DNA of 64,000 nt from Bradyrhizobium sp. 199 (GTDB lineage: Bacteria; Pseudomonadota; Alphaproteobacteria; Rhizobiales; Xanthobacteraceae), in assembly GCF_023073355.1 (NCBI RefSeq), contig NZ_JADPJI010000005.1:1302001-1366000 (forward strand), read 5' to 3'. The notes under the pieces are model-generated. The model worked only from the letters and a program-made list of their open reading frames with translations. It made no database searches and had not been told where the DNA came from. The position numbers and the translations under genes were made by a program. The stretch's first letter is position 1. The number at the start of each line of letters is the position of its first letter. This document shows, one piece after another, positions 1 to 9,632 of the stretch.

Positions 1-1
1 G

Positions 2-643
2 AAGCACTTTTACGGCGGCCACGGCATCGTCGGCGCCCAGGTCTCGCTCGGCACCGGGCTTGCCTTCGCCAATCACTATCGCGGCAACGACAATGTCAGC
101 GTCACCTATTTCGGCGACGGCGCGGCCAACCAGGGCCAGGTCTATGAGAGCTTCAACATGGCGGAGCTCTGGAAACTGCCGGTGATCTTCGTCATCGAGA
201 ACAACCGCTACGCCATGGGCACCTCGGTCTCGCGCGCGTCGGCGCAGCAGGATTTCTCCAAGCGCGGGGCCTCCTTCAATATTCCCGGCCAGCAGGTCGA
301 CGGCATGGACGTTCGCGCCGTCAAAGCCGCCGGCGACGAGGCGGCGGCCTGGTGCCGTGCCGGCAAGGGGCCCTTCATCCTGGAGATGCAGACCTATCGC
401 TATCGCGGCCACTCGATGTCCGATCCCGCAAAGTACAGAACGCGGGAAGAGGTCGAAAAAGTCCGCCACGATCAGGACCCGATCGAGCAGGTGCGCAACC
501 GCCTGTTGGCCGCCAAGGTCAGCGAGCAGGATCTGAAGGCGATCGACGCCGAGGTGCGCGACATCGTCAACGCCTCCGCCGATTTCGCCCAGCATGATCC
601 CGAGCCGGATGCCGCCGAGCTCTGGACCGACATTTACCGCTGA
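2..643 (+). CDS. pdhA: pyruvate dehydrogenase E1 alpha subunit, 5' truncated by window edge
   Basis: The E1-alpha chain of pyruvate dehydrogenase binds thiamine diphosphate and decarboxylates pyruvate together with PdhB. The frame is open from base 2, so the N-terminal part lies outside the window. The thiamine-diphosphate motif is complete: GDGAANQG is followed about 25 residues later by IENN. The phosphorylation-loop region reads [11 protein letters not shown], as in the family. The gene is followed 29 bp later by pdhB, and the E2 and E3 genes are downstream, so this is the first visible gene of a pdh operon. The assignment is firm; only the start is missing. Confidence 0.96.
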   Translation, partial: KHFYGGHGIVGAQVSLGTGLAFANHYRGNDNVSVTYFGDGAANQGQVYESFNMAELWKLPVIFVIENNRYAMGTSVSRASAQQDFSKRGASFNIPGQQVDGMDVRAVKAAGDEAAAWCRAGKGPFILEMQTYRYRGHSMSDPAKYRTREEVEKVRHDQDPIEQVRNRLLAAKVSEQDLKAIDAEVRDIVNASADFAQHDPEPDAAELWTDIYR

Positions 644-672
644 ACGCGCGCAAGCTTTCTTTTGGAGCCGAT

Positions 673-2061
<1,389 letters not shown>

Positions 2062-2064
2062 ATC

Positions 2065-2367
2065 ATGGCGGGCCCGAAGGAGCAGCCGCTGCCGCCCGAC
2101 GTCATGACCCGCGACGACGCGGTCGAGATCCTGCGCGTGTTCGTGCTGGACGGCGGGCTGTCGATGGCGTTCCAGCGGGCCTTCGATGAGCCGGACATGT
2201 GGGGCCTCTTGCTCGTCGATCTCGCCCGTCACGCCGCGCGTGCCTATGCGCGCGAGAGCGAATACACCGAGGAGGACGCGCTGAACCGGATCATCGAGAT
2301 GTTCCAGGCCGAGATCGAGCGTCCCACCGACACCGGCACCACGACGCCGCGCGGGAAGGGACACTGA
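2065..2367 (+). CDS. small conserved protein, DUF5076-like
   Basis: This 100-residue acidic protein has no signal peptide or membrane segment. It starts 3 bp after the pdhB stop, so it is co-transcribed and probably translationally coupled. The core (DAVEILRVFVLDGGLSMAF, ARHAARAYARES) looks helical and resembles the DUF5076 family, which I recall as sitting between pdhB and pdhC in related genomes. No catalytic motif is visible. The position suggests a role linked to pyruvate dehydrogenase, but the function is unknown. Confidence 0.8.
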   Translation: MAGPKEQPLPPDVMTRDDAVEILRVFVLDGGLSMAFQRAFDEPDMWGLLLVDLARHAARAYARESEYTEEDALNRIIEMFQAEIERPTDTGTTTPRGKGH

Positions 2368-2369
2368 CC

Positions 2370-2822
2370 GTGGGGGTCGACTCCTATCATTTCGATTTCA
2401 TGCTGGAGGCGATCCGCGAGGCGGAGGCTTCGATCGCGCAGGGCGGCCTGCCGATCGGCGCCGTGCTGACGCGCGACAACAAGATCATCGCCCGCGGCCA
2501 CAACAATCGCGTGCAGGAGAACAATCCGATCCTGCATGGCGAGATGAGCTGCCTGCGCGAAGCCGGCGCGATCTCGTTCCACGACACAATCATGTACACC
2601 ACGCTGTCGCCATGCTCGATGTGCGCCGGCGCGCTCGCGCTGTTCAAGGTGAAGCTGGTGGTGATCGGAGAATCCGTCACCTTCGAGGGATCCAAGGACA
2701 TCCTCGACAAGTTCGGCATTCCCTGGATCGATCTTGCCGACGACCGTTCCATCACCATGATGAAGAATTGGCGTTCCAATCCTGCCAATGAGCGCCTGTG
2801 GCAAGGCGACATCGGCAACTAA
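2370..2822 (+). CDS. nucleoside/cytosine deaminase family protein
   Basis: A zinc-dependent deaminase of about 150 residues. Both zinc motifs are present: HGEMSCLREAG (His ligand and catalytic Glu) and SPCSMCAGA (two Cys ligands). The sequence around them (TTLSPC, VVIGESVTFEGS) is closer to the yeast-type cytosine deaminase group than to tRNA adenosine deaminase TadA. I chose the GTG at 2370, which lies 2 bp after the upstream stop; an ATG at 2400 would give 140 residues. It sits inside the pdh operon, which is odd for a pyrimidine-salvage-like enzyme. The substrate cannot be decided from sequence. Confidence 0.85.
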   Translation: MGVDSYHFDFMLEAIREAEASIAQGGLPIGAVLTRDNKIIARGHNNRVQENNPILHGEMSCLREAGAISFHDTIMYTTLSPCSMCAGALALFKVKLVVIGESVTFEGSKDILDKFGIPWIDLADDRSITMMKNWRSNPANERLWQGDIGN

Positions 2823-2884
2823 ACCTGGTCTGTTCGTCTTCGCTTTTGGAGACGAATTTTTGAGAAGCTCTTCGTGAGGTCAGC

Positions 2885-4237
2885 ATGCCCATCAACATCC
2901 TGATGCCCGCTCTTTCGCCGACGATGGAGAAGGGCAACCTCGCCAAGTGGCTGAAGAAGGAAGGCGACAAGGTCAAATCCGGCGACGTCATCGCCGAGAT
3001 CGAGACCGACAAGGCCACCATGGAGGTCGAGGCCATCGACGAGGGCACGATCGCCAAGATCCTGGTGCCCGAGGGTACGCAGGATGTTCCGGTCAACGAC
3101 GTGATCGCGGTGCTCGCCGGCGAGGGCGAGGACGTGAAGGCGGCGGGCGCCGCCAAGCCCAGCGCGTCGGCCGCGCCTCCGAAAGCTGCTGAAGCACCGG
3201 CTGCAGCGCCGGCTCCCGCAGCTGCGCCTGCCGCGCCCAAGGCCGCGTCGGCTCCCGCCGCAGCATCCGCGCCGCAGGCCGCACCGGCCGCGCAGAGCAA
3301 CGGGCACGGCGGCCGCGTCTTCTCATCGCCGCTGGCGCGGCGTCTTGCCAAGGATGCCGGCATCGACGTGTCGATGGTGACCGGCACCGGGCCGCACGGC
3401 CGCGTGGTCGCGCGCGATGTGGAGCAGGCCAAGTCAGGCAAGGGCCTCAAGGCGGCCGCCGCGACGCCATCAGGCGCGTCCTCGATCGCCCCGACCATGT
3501 CGGACAAGCAGATCCTGTCGCTCTTCGAGCCGGGCTCCTACGACGTCGTCCCGCATGACGGCATGCGCCGCACCATCGCACAGCGCCTGACCGCGTCGAT
3601 CCAGAACGTCCCGCACTTCTATCTCACCATCGACTGCGACATCGGCAAGCTGCTTGCCGCCCGCGAGGAGATCAATGCGGCTGCTCCCAAGGACAAGGAG
3701 AAGAAGCCGCTCTACAAGATCTCGGTCAACGACTTCGTCATCAAGGCGATGGCGGTCGCACTGCAGAAGATCCCGAACTGCAATGTGAGCTGGACCGAAT
3801 CGGGCATGGTCAAGCACCACCATTCCGACGTCGGCGTTGCGGTGGCGATGCCGGGGGGCCTGATCACGCCGATCATCCGCAAGGCCGAGACCAAGACGCT
3901 CTCGACCATCTCCAACGAGATGAAGGATTTTGCGACACGCGCCCGCTCGCGCAAGCTGAAGCCCGAAGAGTACCAGGGCGGCACGACGGCTGTCTCGAAT
4001 CTCGGCATGTTCGGCATCAGCCACTTCACCGCCGTGATCAATCCACCGCATGCCACCATCCTCGCGGTCGGCACCAGCGAAGAACGGCCAGTCGTGCGCG
4101 GCGGCAAGATCGAGATCGCGAGCATGATGAGCGTGACGCTGTCGTGCGATCACCGCGCCATCGACGGCGCGCTCGGCGCCGAGCTGATCGGTGCCTTCAA
4201 GCAGCTGATCGAAAATCCCGTCATGATGATGGTCTGA
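2885..4237 (+). CDS. pdhC: pyruvate dehydrogenase E2, dihydrolipoamide acetyltransferase
   Basis: The 450-residue E2 core enzyme moves the acetyl group from lipoate to CoA. Domain order: one lipoyl domain (residues 1-80, Lys43 in [11 protein letters not shown]), a long Ala/Pro linker (about 85-140), the peripheral subunit-binding domain (SSPLARRLAKDAGID ... GPHGRVVARDV), and the catalytic domain from about residue 210. The catalytic motif DHRAIDGALGA is near the C-terminus. Its single lipoyl domain fits with the second lipoyl domain being supplied by PdhB. A 62-bp gap separates it from the deaminase gene. Confidence 0.97.
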   Translation: MPINILMPALSPTMEKGNLAKWLKKEGDKVKSGDVIAEIETDKATMEVEAIDEGTIAKILVPEGTQDVPVNDVIAVLAGEGEDVKAAGAAKPSASAAPPKAAEAPAAAPAPAAAPAAPKAASAPAAASAPQAAPAAQSNGHGGRVFSSPLARRLAKDAGIDVSMVTGTGPHGRVVARDVEQAKSGKGLKAAAATPSGASSIAPTMSDKQILSLFEPGSYDVVPHDGMRRTIAQRLTASIQNVPHFYLTIDCDIGKLLAAREEINAAAPKDKEKKPLYKISVNDFVIKAMAVALQKIPNCNVSWTESGMVKHHHSDVGVAVAMPGGLITPIIRKAETKTLSTISNEMKDFATRARSRKLKPEEYQGGTTAVSNLGMFGISHFTAVINPPHATILAVGTSEERPVVRGGKIEIASMMSVTLSCDHRAIDGALGAELIGAFKQLIENPVMMMV

Positions 4238-4255
4238 CGGGGAGGCGCAGGGTGA

Positions 4256-4486
4256 ATGCGAACGCGCTGGCCCTGGATCTCCCTGTTGCTCTCGGCCGTG
4301 CTTGTGCTCAATCCGGTCGGGCTCGACGTTCTGCATTCCGCGTTCTTTGCCGGCGAGCAGCTGGCAAGGAGCATCGGCCAGGCGGTCGTTCTGATCGTGC
4401 TGGCCAGCATGGCCGGCGCGACCCTACTCGAATGGCTGGTCCGGGTTTTGATTTCCAGGCGTCGCGCCCGCGGCGCATCCACGTGA
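4256..4486 (+). CDS. small two-helix membrane protein of unknown function
   Basis: This 76-residue protein has two hydrophobic segments (about residues 8-28 and 38-60) and a basic C-terminal tail (ISRRRARGAS). It lies 18 bp after pdhC and 17 bp before lpdA in the same direction, so it is part of the pdh transcript. I do not recognise a family. The hydrophobic pattern and operon position support a real gene, but the ribosome-binding region (GGAGGCGCAGGGTG) could also serve a GTG at 4251 in another frame. Confidence 0.65.
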   Translation: MRTRWPWISLLLSAVLVLNPVGLDVLHSAFFAGEQLARSIGQAVVLIVLASMAGATLLEWLVRVLISRRRARGAST

Positions 4487-4503
4487 GTTGAACGGGAGCC
4501 GCC

Positions 4504-5925
4504 ATGGCCGATACATCCTTCGACGTCATCATCATCGGCTCCGGACCCGGCGGCTACGTCACCGCGATCCGGGCTGCCCAGCTCGGCTTCAAGGTCGCAA
4601 TTGTCGAAAAATCCTATCTCGGCGGCATCTGCCTGAACTGGGGCTGCATCCCGACCAAGGCGCTGCTGCGTTCGGCCGAGATCTATCACTACATGCAGCA
4701 CGCCAAGGATTACGGGCTCTCGGCGGAGAAGGTCTCGTTTGACCCGAAGGCCGTGGTGCAGCGCTCGCGCGGTGTCTCCAAGCGCCTGAATGACGGCGTC
4801 GGTTTCCTGATGAAGAAGAACAAGGTCAGCGTCATCTGGGGCGCGGCCTCGATCGACGCGCCCGGCAAGGTCACCGTGAAGAAATCCGACGTCCAAGGTC
4901 CCAAGGGGGCGCTGGGCGAGGGGAGCTATCAAGCAAAACACATCATCGTCGCGACTGGCGCGCGACCGCGTGTGCTGCCGGGGCTCGAGCCTGACAAGAA
5001 GCTGATCTGGACCTATTTCGAGGCAATGGTTCCGGAGCGGATGCCGAAGTCGCTGCTGGTGGTCGGCTCCGGCGCGATCGGCATCGAGTTCGCCTCGTTC
5101 TTCCACACCATGTGCTCCGAGGTCACTGTCGTCGAAGTGCTGCCGCAGATCCTGCCCGTCGAGGATGCCGAGATCGCCGGCCTTGCGCGCAAGCGCCTGG
5201 AGAAGCAGGGCATCAAGATCATGTCCTCGACCAAGGTGACCAAGCTGGAGAAGAAGGCCGACAGCGTCGTCGCCACCATCGACGACGGCAAGGGCAAGCC
5301 TGTCACGACCGAGTTCGAGCGCGTGATCTCGGCGGTCGGCGTCGTCGGCAACATCGAGAATCTCGGACTCGAAAAGGTCGGCGTGAAGACCGATCGCGGC
5401 ATCATCGTCGTCGACGGCTATGGCAAGACCAACGTTCCCGGCATCTACGCCATCGGCGACGTCGCCGGCCCGCCCATGCTGGCTCACAAGGCCGAGCATG
5501 AAGGCGTGATCTGCGTCGAGGCAATCAAGGGGCTGCATCCGCACCCGATGGACAAGAATCTGATCCCGGGCTGCACCTATTGCCAGCCACAAGTGGCCTC
5601 GGTCGGCCTCACCGAAGCCAAGGCCAAGGAGAACGGCCGCGAGATCCGCGTCGGCCGCTTCCCCTTCGTCGGCAACGGCAAGGCCATCGCGCTCGGCGAG
5701 GATCAGGGCCTGGTCAAGGTGATCTTCGACAAGAAGACCGGCCAGCTGCTCGGCGCCCACATGGTCGGCGCGGAAGTCACCGAGCTGATCCAGGGCTATG
5801 TCGTCGCCATGAACCTGGAGACGACGGAAGAAGAGTTGATGCACACGGTGTTCCCGCACCCGACGCTGTCGGAGATGATGAAGGAAGCCGTGCTGGATGC
5901 GTATGGGCGCGTGTTGAATATCTGA
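4504..5925 (+). CDS. lpdA: dihydrolipoyl dehydrogenase (E3 of pyruvate dehydrogenase)
   Basis: The 473-residue flavoprotein reoxidises dihydrolipoamide with NAD+. Visible motifs are the FAD-binding GSGPGGYVTAIRAAQ near the N-terminus, the redox-active disulfide CLNWGCIPTKALL, the NAD-binding VVGSGAIGIEFASFF, the second FAD motif YAIGDVAGPPMLAHKA, and the C-terminal His-Glu dyad region HPTLSEMMKEAV. There is no N-terminal lipoyl domain, unlike some bacterial E3 proteins. It closes the pdh gene cluster. A palindromic repeat follows the stop. Confidence 0.97.
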   Translation: MADTSFDVIIIGSGPGGYVTAIRAAQLGFKVAIVEKSYLGGICLNWGCIPTKALLRSAEIYHYMQHAKDYGLSAEKVSFDPKAVVQRSRGVSKRLNDGVGFLMKKNKVSVIWGAASIDAPGKVTVKKSDVQGPKGALGEGSYQAKHIIVATGARPRVLPGLEPDKKLIWTYFEAMVPERMPKSLLVVGSGAIGIEFASFFHTMCSEVTVVEVLPQILPVEDAEIAGLARKRLEKQGIKIMSSTKVTKLEKKADSVVATIDDGKGKPVTTEFERVISAVGVVGNIENLGLEKVGVKTDRGIIVVDGYGKTNVPGIYAIGDVAGPPMLAHKAEHEGVICVEAIKGLHPHPMDKNLIPGCTYCQPQVASVGLTEAKAKENGREIRVGRFPFVGNGKAIALGEDQGLVKVIFDKKTGQLLGAHMVGAEVTELIQGYVVAMNLETTEEELMHTVFPHPTLSEMMKEAVLDAYGRVLNI

Positions 5926-5932
5926 CAGCCGC

Positions 5933-6019
5933 CGTCATTGCGAGCCAAGCGAAGCAATCCAGAATGCCTCCGCGGTAACACTCTGGATTGCTTCGTCGCA
6001 AGAGCTCCTCGCAATGACG
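5933..6019. repeat. palindromic intergenic repeat, copy 1
   Basis: An 87-bp imperfect inverted repeat lies between lpdA and thrC. The outer arms CGTCATTGCGAG and CTCGCAATGACG pair, and the inner arms GAAGCAATCCAGA and TCTGGATTGCTTC pair. A longer relative is at 17680-17798. I recall elements of this form as abundant between genes in Bradyrhizobium. It could fold in RNA and act as a transcript end or processing site. Confidence 0.85.
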
Positions 6020-6060
6020 AGCAGAATGAGTCGTTTGCAAAATAAGAAGGAAACCAACCC

Positions 6061-7302
6061 ATGCACGACAACGACAACCTCACCATCGAGCGCCCGACCT
6101 TCGTCACCCATCTCGAATGCGCGATGGAGGGTGACCATTACGCGGCCGACCAGGTCCACAACCTCTCTAAGGCGGGCAAGCCGCTGCTGGTCCGCTACGA
6201 TCTGGCGGGTGTGAAGAAGGCGCTGACGAAGGATGCGCTCAAGGAACGGCCCGGCGACATGTGGCGCTATCGCGAGCTGCTGCCGGTGCGCAAATGCCAG
6301 GACATCGTCTCACTCGGCGAAGTCACGACGCCGCTGATCCGGCTGCCGAAGCTGGGTGCGAAGCTCGGCGGCGGCGAGATCATCGTCAAGGACGAGGGAC
6401 GGTTGCCGACCGGCTCGTTCAAGGCGCGCGGTCTCGTAATGGCGGTGTCGATGGGCAAGGCGCTCGGAATCAAGCACATGGCGATGCCGACCAACGGCAA
6501 TGCCGGCGCGGCACTGGCCGCTTACGCCACGAGCTGCGGCATCAAGACCACGATCTTCTGCCCGGCCGATACGCCGGAGGTGAATGTCAGCGAAATCGAG
6601 CTGCAGGGCGCGACCGTCTACCGCGTCAACGGCTATATCGACGATTGCGGCAAGATCGTCGGCGAGGGCAAGGCCAAGGTCGGCTGGTTCGACACCTCGA
6701 CGCTGAAGGAGCCGTACCGCATCGAGGGCAAGAAGACGATGGGCCTCGAACTCGCCGAGCAGCTCGGCTGGGACGTGCCCGATGTGATCTTCTATCCGAC
6801 CGGTGGCGGCACCGGCCTGATCGGCATGTGGAAGGCATTCGACGAGCTCGAGAAGATCGGCTTCATCGGAAGCAAGCGCCCACGCATGGTCGCGGTGCAG
6901 GCCTCCGGCTGCGCGCCGATGGTGCGGGCCTATGATGCCGGCACCGAGCATGCAACCCGCTGGGAGGATGCCCACACCATTGCGTCGGGAATCCGCGTGC
7001 CGCAGGCGATCGGCGATTTCCTGATTCTGCGCGCGGTGCGTGAGAGCAAGGGCTTTGCTATCGCGGTCGACGACGACAAGATCTCCTCGGCGCTGAACGA
7101 GGTCGCGCGCGAGGAGGGGCTCTTGCTGTGCCCCGAGGGCGCCGCCACCTATGCCGCCTACAAGGACAGCCTCGCCGACGGCCGCGTCTCGAAGGGTGAT
7201 CGCGTGATGCTGTTCAACTGCGCCACCGGCCTGAAGTACCCGCTGCCGCCCGTCAGCCGCACGCTCGACCGTCACAAGCCGATCGATTATTCCCAGTTCT
7301 AA
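6061..7302 (+). CDS. thrC: threonine synthase
   Basis: This PLP enzyme converts O-phosphohomoserine to threonine. The 413-residue protein is of fold type II, with the PLP lysine in PTGSFKARG and the phosphate-binding region PTGGGTGLIG. The leading residues (FVTHLECAMEGDHYAADQVHNLS) match the N-terminal signature of threonine synthases rather than threonine dehydratases, which sets it apart from the ilvA-type gene at 45.2 kb. It appears monocistronic, with repeats on both sides. The start follows AGAAGGAAACC. Confidence 0.88.
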   Translation: MHDNDNLTIERPTFVTHLECAMEGDHYAADQVHNLSKAGKPLLVRYDLAGVKKALTKDALKERPGDMWRYRELLPVRKCQDIVSLGEVTTPLIRLPKLGAKLGGGEIIVKDEGRLPTGSFKARGLVMAVSMGKALGIKHMAMPTNGNAGAALAAYATSCGIKTTIFCPADTPEVNVSEIELQGATVYRVNGYIDDCGKIVGEGKAKVGWFDTSTLKEPYRIEGKKTMGLELAEQLGWDVPDVIFYPTGGGTGLIGMWKAFDELEKIGFIGSKRPRMVAVQASGCAPMVRAYDAGTEHATRWEDAHTIASGIRVPQAIGDFLILRAVRESKGFAIAVDDDKISSALNEVAREEGLLLCPEGAATYAAYKDSLADGRVSKGDRVMLFNCATGLKYPLPPVSRTLDRHKPIDYSQF

Positions 7303-7401
7303 AGCGCGATGCGGTTTGGATGAATCGCCATCGCGCTTTAGGTTGTTGTTTAAGCATGATCTTATCGGAAAACCGCTGCGCACTTTTCCGGATCATGCTT
7401 T
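7301..7401. repeat. double palindrome repeat
   Basis: Two adjacent inverted repeats follow the thrC stop. The first pairs AAAGCGCGATG (7301-7311) with CATCGCGCTTT (7329-7339). The second pairs AAGCATGATC (7352-7361) with GATCATGCTT (7391-7400), and has GGAAAA and TTTTCC inside. The form matches a repeat I recall as very common in Bradyrhizobium. It may end thrC transcription. Confidence 0.8.
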
Positions 7402-7484
7402 AGCGCGGCAAGACGCCACGAACGATCCCTCTTCCCGTACGCGGGAAGAGCAAACCAATACGCGACATCGCTGGGGAGAAGACA

Positions 7485-8456
7485 ATGACGAAGGCCGTCT
7501 GGGCTGCGCTGTTTGCTATTCTCGCTGTTTCAGGCGCCGCGCGCGCTGATGACTATCCTTCCCATCCCATCACCATCATCGTTCCCTTCTCGGCCGGCGG
7601 GCCGTCGGATGCGATGGCGCGGGTGCTTGCCGAGCGGATGCGCGTCGCGCTTGGTCAGGCCATGGTGATCGAGAACGTCACCGGCGCGGGCGGCTCGATC
7701 GGCGTCGGCCGCGCCGTGCAATCGCCGCCGGACGGCTACACCATCTCCTTCGGCCATCTCGGCACCCATGTGGCCAATGGTGCCGTCTACAAGCTCAGAT
7801 ACGACCTCGTCGCCGATCTCGAGCCGGTGGTGCTGCTGCCGAGCAATCCGATGATCGTCGTCAGCAAGACCGGGGTGCCCGCGACCTCGCTGAAAGAACT
7901 TCTGGAATGGCTGAAGTCGCGCACCTCGCCGCCGACCGCGGGCACTGCCGGCGCCGGCTCCGGCAGCCACATCGCCGGCGTTTATTTCGAAAGCGTCTCC
8001 GGCATCAAGCTGCAATACGTGCCCTATCGCGGCACCGCACCCGCACTGAACGATCTCATCGCCGGCCAGATCGACATCATCGTCGACCAGACCTCCAACT
8101 CCATCGGCCAGGTCCGCGCCGGCACTATCCGCGCCTACGCCATCACCGACGACAAGCGCCTCGCGTCCGCACCGGATATTCCGACCGCGGAGGAGGCGGG
8201 GCTGAAGGGCTTCAACATGACGCTGTGGTCGGGCATGTGGGTGCCGAAGGGCACACCCAAGGAGATCGTGACCAGGCTCAATGCCGCGGCGGTGGAAGCG
8301 CTCAACGATCCCGCCGTGAAGAAGCAGCTCGAAAGCCAGGGCCTGGAGATGACACCGCAGGATCAGCTCACCCCCGAAGCGCTCGGCAACCGCCAGAAGG
8401 CCGAGATCGCGAAATGGTGGCCGATGATCAAGGCGGCGAACATCAAGGTGGAGTGA
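7485..8456 (+). CDS. tripartite tricarboxylate transporter substrate-binding protein (Bug/TctC family)
   Basis: A 323-residue periplasmic binding protein. It starts with a signal peptide (about residues 1-21, cleaved after ARA). The family core follows: YPSHPITIIVPFSAGGPSDAMAR, then AGGSIGVGRAVQSPPDGYT, then the YVPYRGTAPALNDLIAGQID region. Members bind small carboxylates for TctAB-type transporters. No TctA or TctB membrane gene lies in the window, so this is an orphan receptor, as is common in this family. The ligand cannot be predicted. Confidence 0.92.
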   Translation: MTKAVWAALFAILAVSGAARADDYPSHPITIIVPFSAGGPSDAMARVLAERMRVALGQAMVIENVTGAGGSIGVGRAVQSPPDGYTISFGHLGTHVANGAVYKLRYDLVADLEPVVLLPSNPMIVVSKTGVPATSLKELLEWLKSRTSPPTAGTAGAGSGSHIAGVYFESVSGIKLQYVPYRGTAPALNDLIAGQIDIIVDQTSNSIGQVRAGTIRAYAITDDKRLASAPDIPTAEEAGLKGFNMTLWSGMWVPKGTPKEIVTRLNAAAVEALNDPAVKKQLESQGLEMTPQDQLTPEALGNRQKAEIAKWWPMIKAANIKVE

Positions 8457-8487
8457 GCGCCGCGTCGCCGGGGCTCGCGCCGGCGTA

Positions 8488-8874
8488 TCACGTCTCGGTT
8501 TGATCGGAGCCGGACAGGGCCATCCGCAAACATTCAAGCAGAGCGGGCGTGGAGAACGGCTTCGCGAGAAAGCAAATAGCGCCCGCTTTCAGCGCGCGGT
8601 CGCGCACGGCAGCGTCAGGAAAGCCCGTCATAAAGATGAACGGCGTGTGGTGACCGAGGCTGCGCATGTGCATCAAGAGATCAACGCCGCCCATGACCGA
8701 CATCTGGACATCCGCGATCACACATGACGTCCTCTTCAGTTCGGCCGATTGGAGAAATTCGTCAGCGGAGCGAAAGATGTTGACCGTGTATCCCCGCGAC
8801 CTCAGCAGATTGTTGGTCGCGAGGCGGACTGATCGATCATCGTCAATGACGGAAATGGCCGAGGGGATTGACAA
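8488..8874 (-). CDS. stand-alone response-regulator receiver protein
   Basis: This 128-residue protein is only a receiver domain: the acidic cluster is in VIDDDRS, the phosphoacceptor Asp is in VIADVQMSVMGG, the Thr is in FMTGFP, and the Lys is in LAKPFS. It has no output domain. The start is a TTG with a good ribosome-binding sequence (AGGAG, 8 nt upstream), and no better ATG is in frame. It lies 86 bp downstream of the FixJ-like regulator and its kinase on the same strand, so it probably works in that phosphorelay, either as a phosphate sink or in protein-protein signalling. Confidence 0.88.
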   Translation of the reverse strand: MSIPSAISVIDDDRSVRLATNNLLRSRGYTVNIFRSADEFLQSAELKRTSCVIADVQMSVMGGVDLLMHMRSLGHHTPFIFMTGFPDAAVRDRALKAGAICFLAKPFSTPALLECLRMALSGSDQTET

Positions 8875-8960
8875 GATGATCGCTCCTGATCGGGGAGCCG
8901 CCGATCACGGTGCCGCACCTGGCGGAAAGTGAGCCCTTGGAGCGAGCTTGAAAAGCATAC

Positions 8961-9632
8961 TTAGGTTTGTACCTTTCCCCCCGGCCGTGAGATTCCGAGC
9001 GCCTCCACCATTCTGACGAGATCGGCCAACGACTTGGCGCCCATTTTCCGCATGATCTGCCCACGATAGATCTTGACGGTAATCTCGGCCAATCCAAGCT
9101 CGGCAGCGACTTGCTTGTTCATCAGGCCGGATGCCACCAGGGTGAGAATGTCGCGCTGGCGCGCGCTCAAACCCTCGAAGCGGGACCGCACTCCCGCGAC
9201 CGACTCCTCGGCATTGCGCCGCTTGCGGTCCCGTTCGATTGCGGCCTGAACCGCATCCAGCATGTCCTGGTCGCGCACGGGCTTGGTCAAAAAATCGATG
9301 GCGCCGCTCTTCATGGCCCTGACGGTCATCGGAATATCGCCATGACCGGTGATGAAGATGATCGGGGTGTGAATGTTCGCCTTCGCGAGGTCCGATTGAA
9401 GGTCAAAGCCGCTGGAGCCCGGCAGGCGAATGTCGAGCACGAGGCAGCTGGGGACCGCCGGTCGCTTGGCTTCCATGATCTCCGCCGCAGAGCCGAAAGC
9501 CTCGACCCGGAGGCCGACGGATTGAAAGAGATTGGTGAGCGCACGGCGCATTGATGGATCGTCGTCGACGATCAAGACTATCGGATCGTCGACGCTTGTC
9601 TGCGCCGTCGCGGCCTTGGGAAGGTCAGTCAC
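8961..9632 (-). CDS. FixJ/NodW-type two-component response regulator
   Basis: A 223-residue protein with an N-terminal receiver domain ([28 protein letters not shown] with the phospho-Asp, [10 protein letters not shown]) and a C-terminal LuxR-type helix-turn-helix ([37 protein letters not shown]). It is a DNA-binding transcription factor. The GTG start overlaps the stop of the upstream kinase (GTGA), showing translational coupling to it. The closest known groups are FixJ, NodW and TodT/StyR; the target genes are unknown. The divergent cysteine-rich genes are one possibility. Confidence 0.93.
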   Translation of the reverse strand: MTDLPKAATAQTSVDDPIVLIVDDDPSMRRALTNLFQSVGLRVEAFGSAAEIMEAKRPAVPSCLVLDIRLPGSSGFDLQSDLAKANIHTPIIFITGHGDIPMTVRAMKSGAIDFLTKPVRDQDMLDAVQAAIERDRKRRNAEESVAGVRSRFEGLSARQRDILTLVASGLMNKQVAAELGLAEITVKIYRGQIMRKMGAKSLADLVRMVEALGISRPGGKVQT

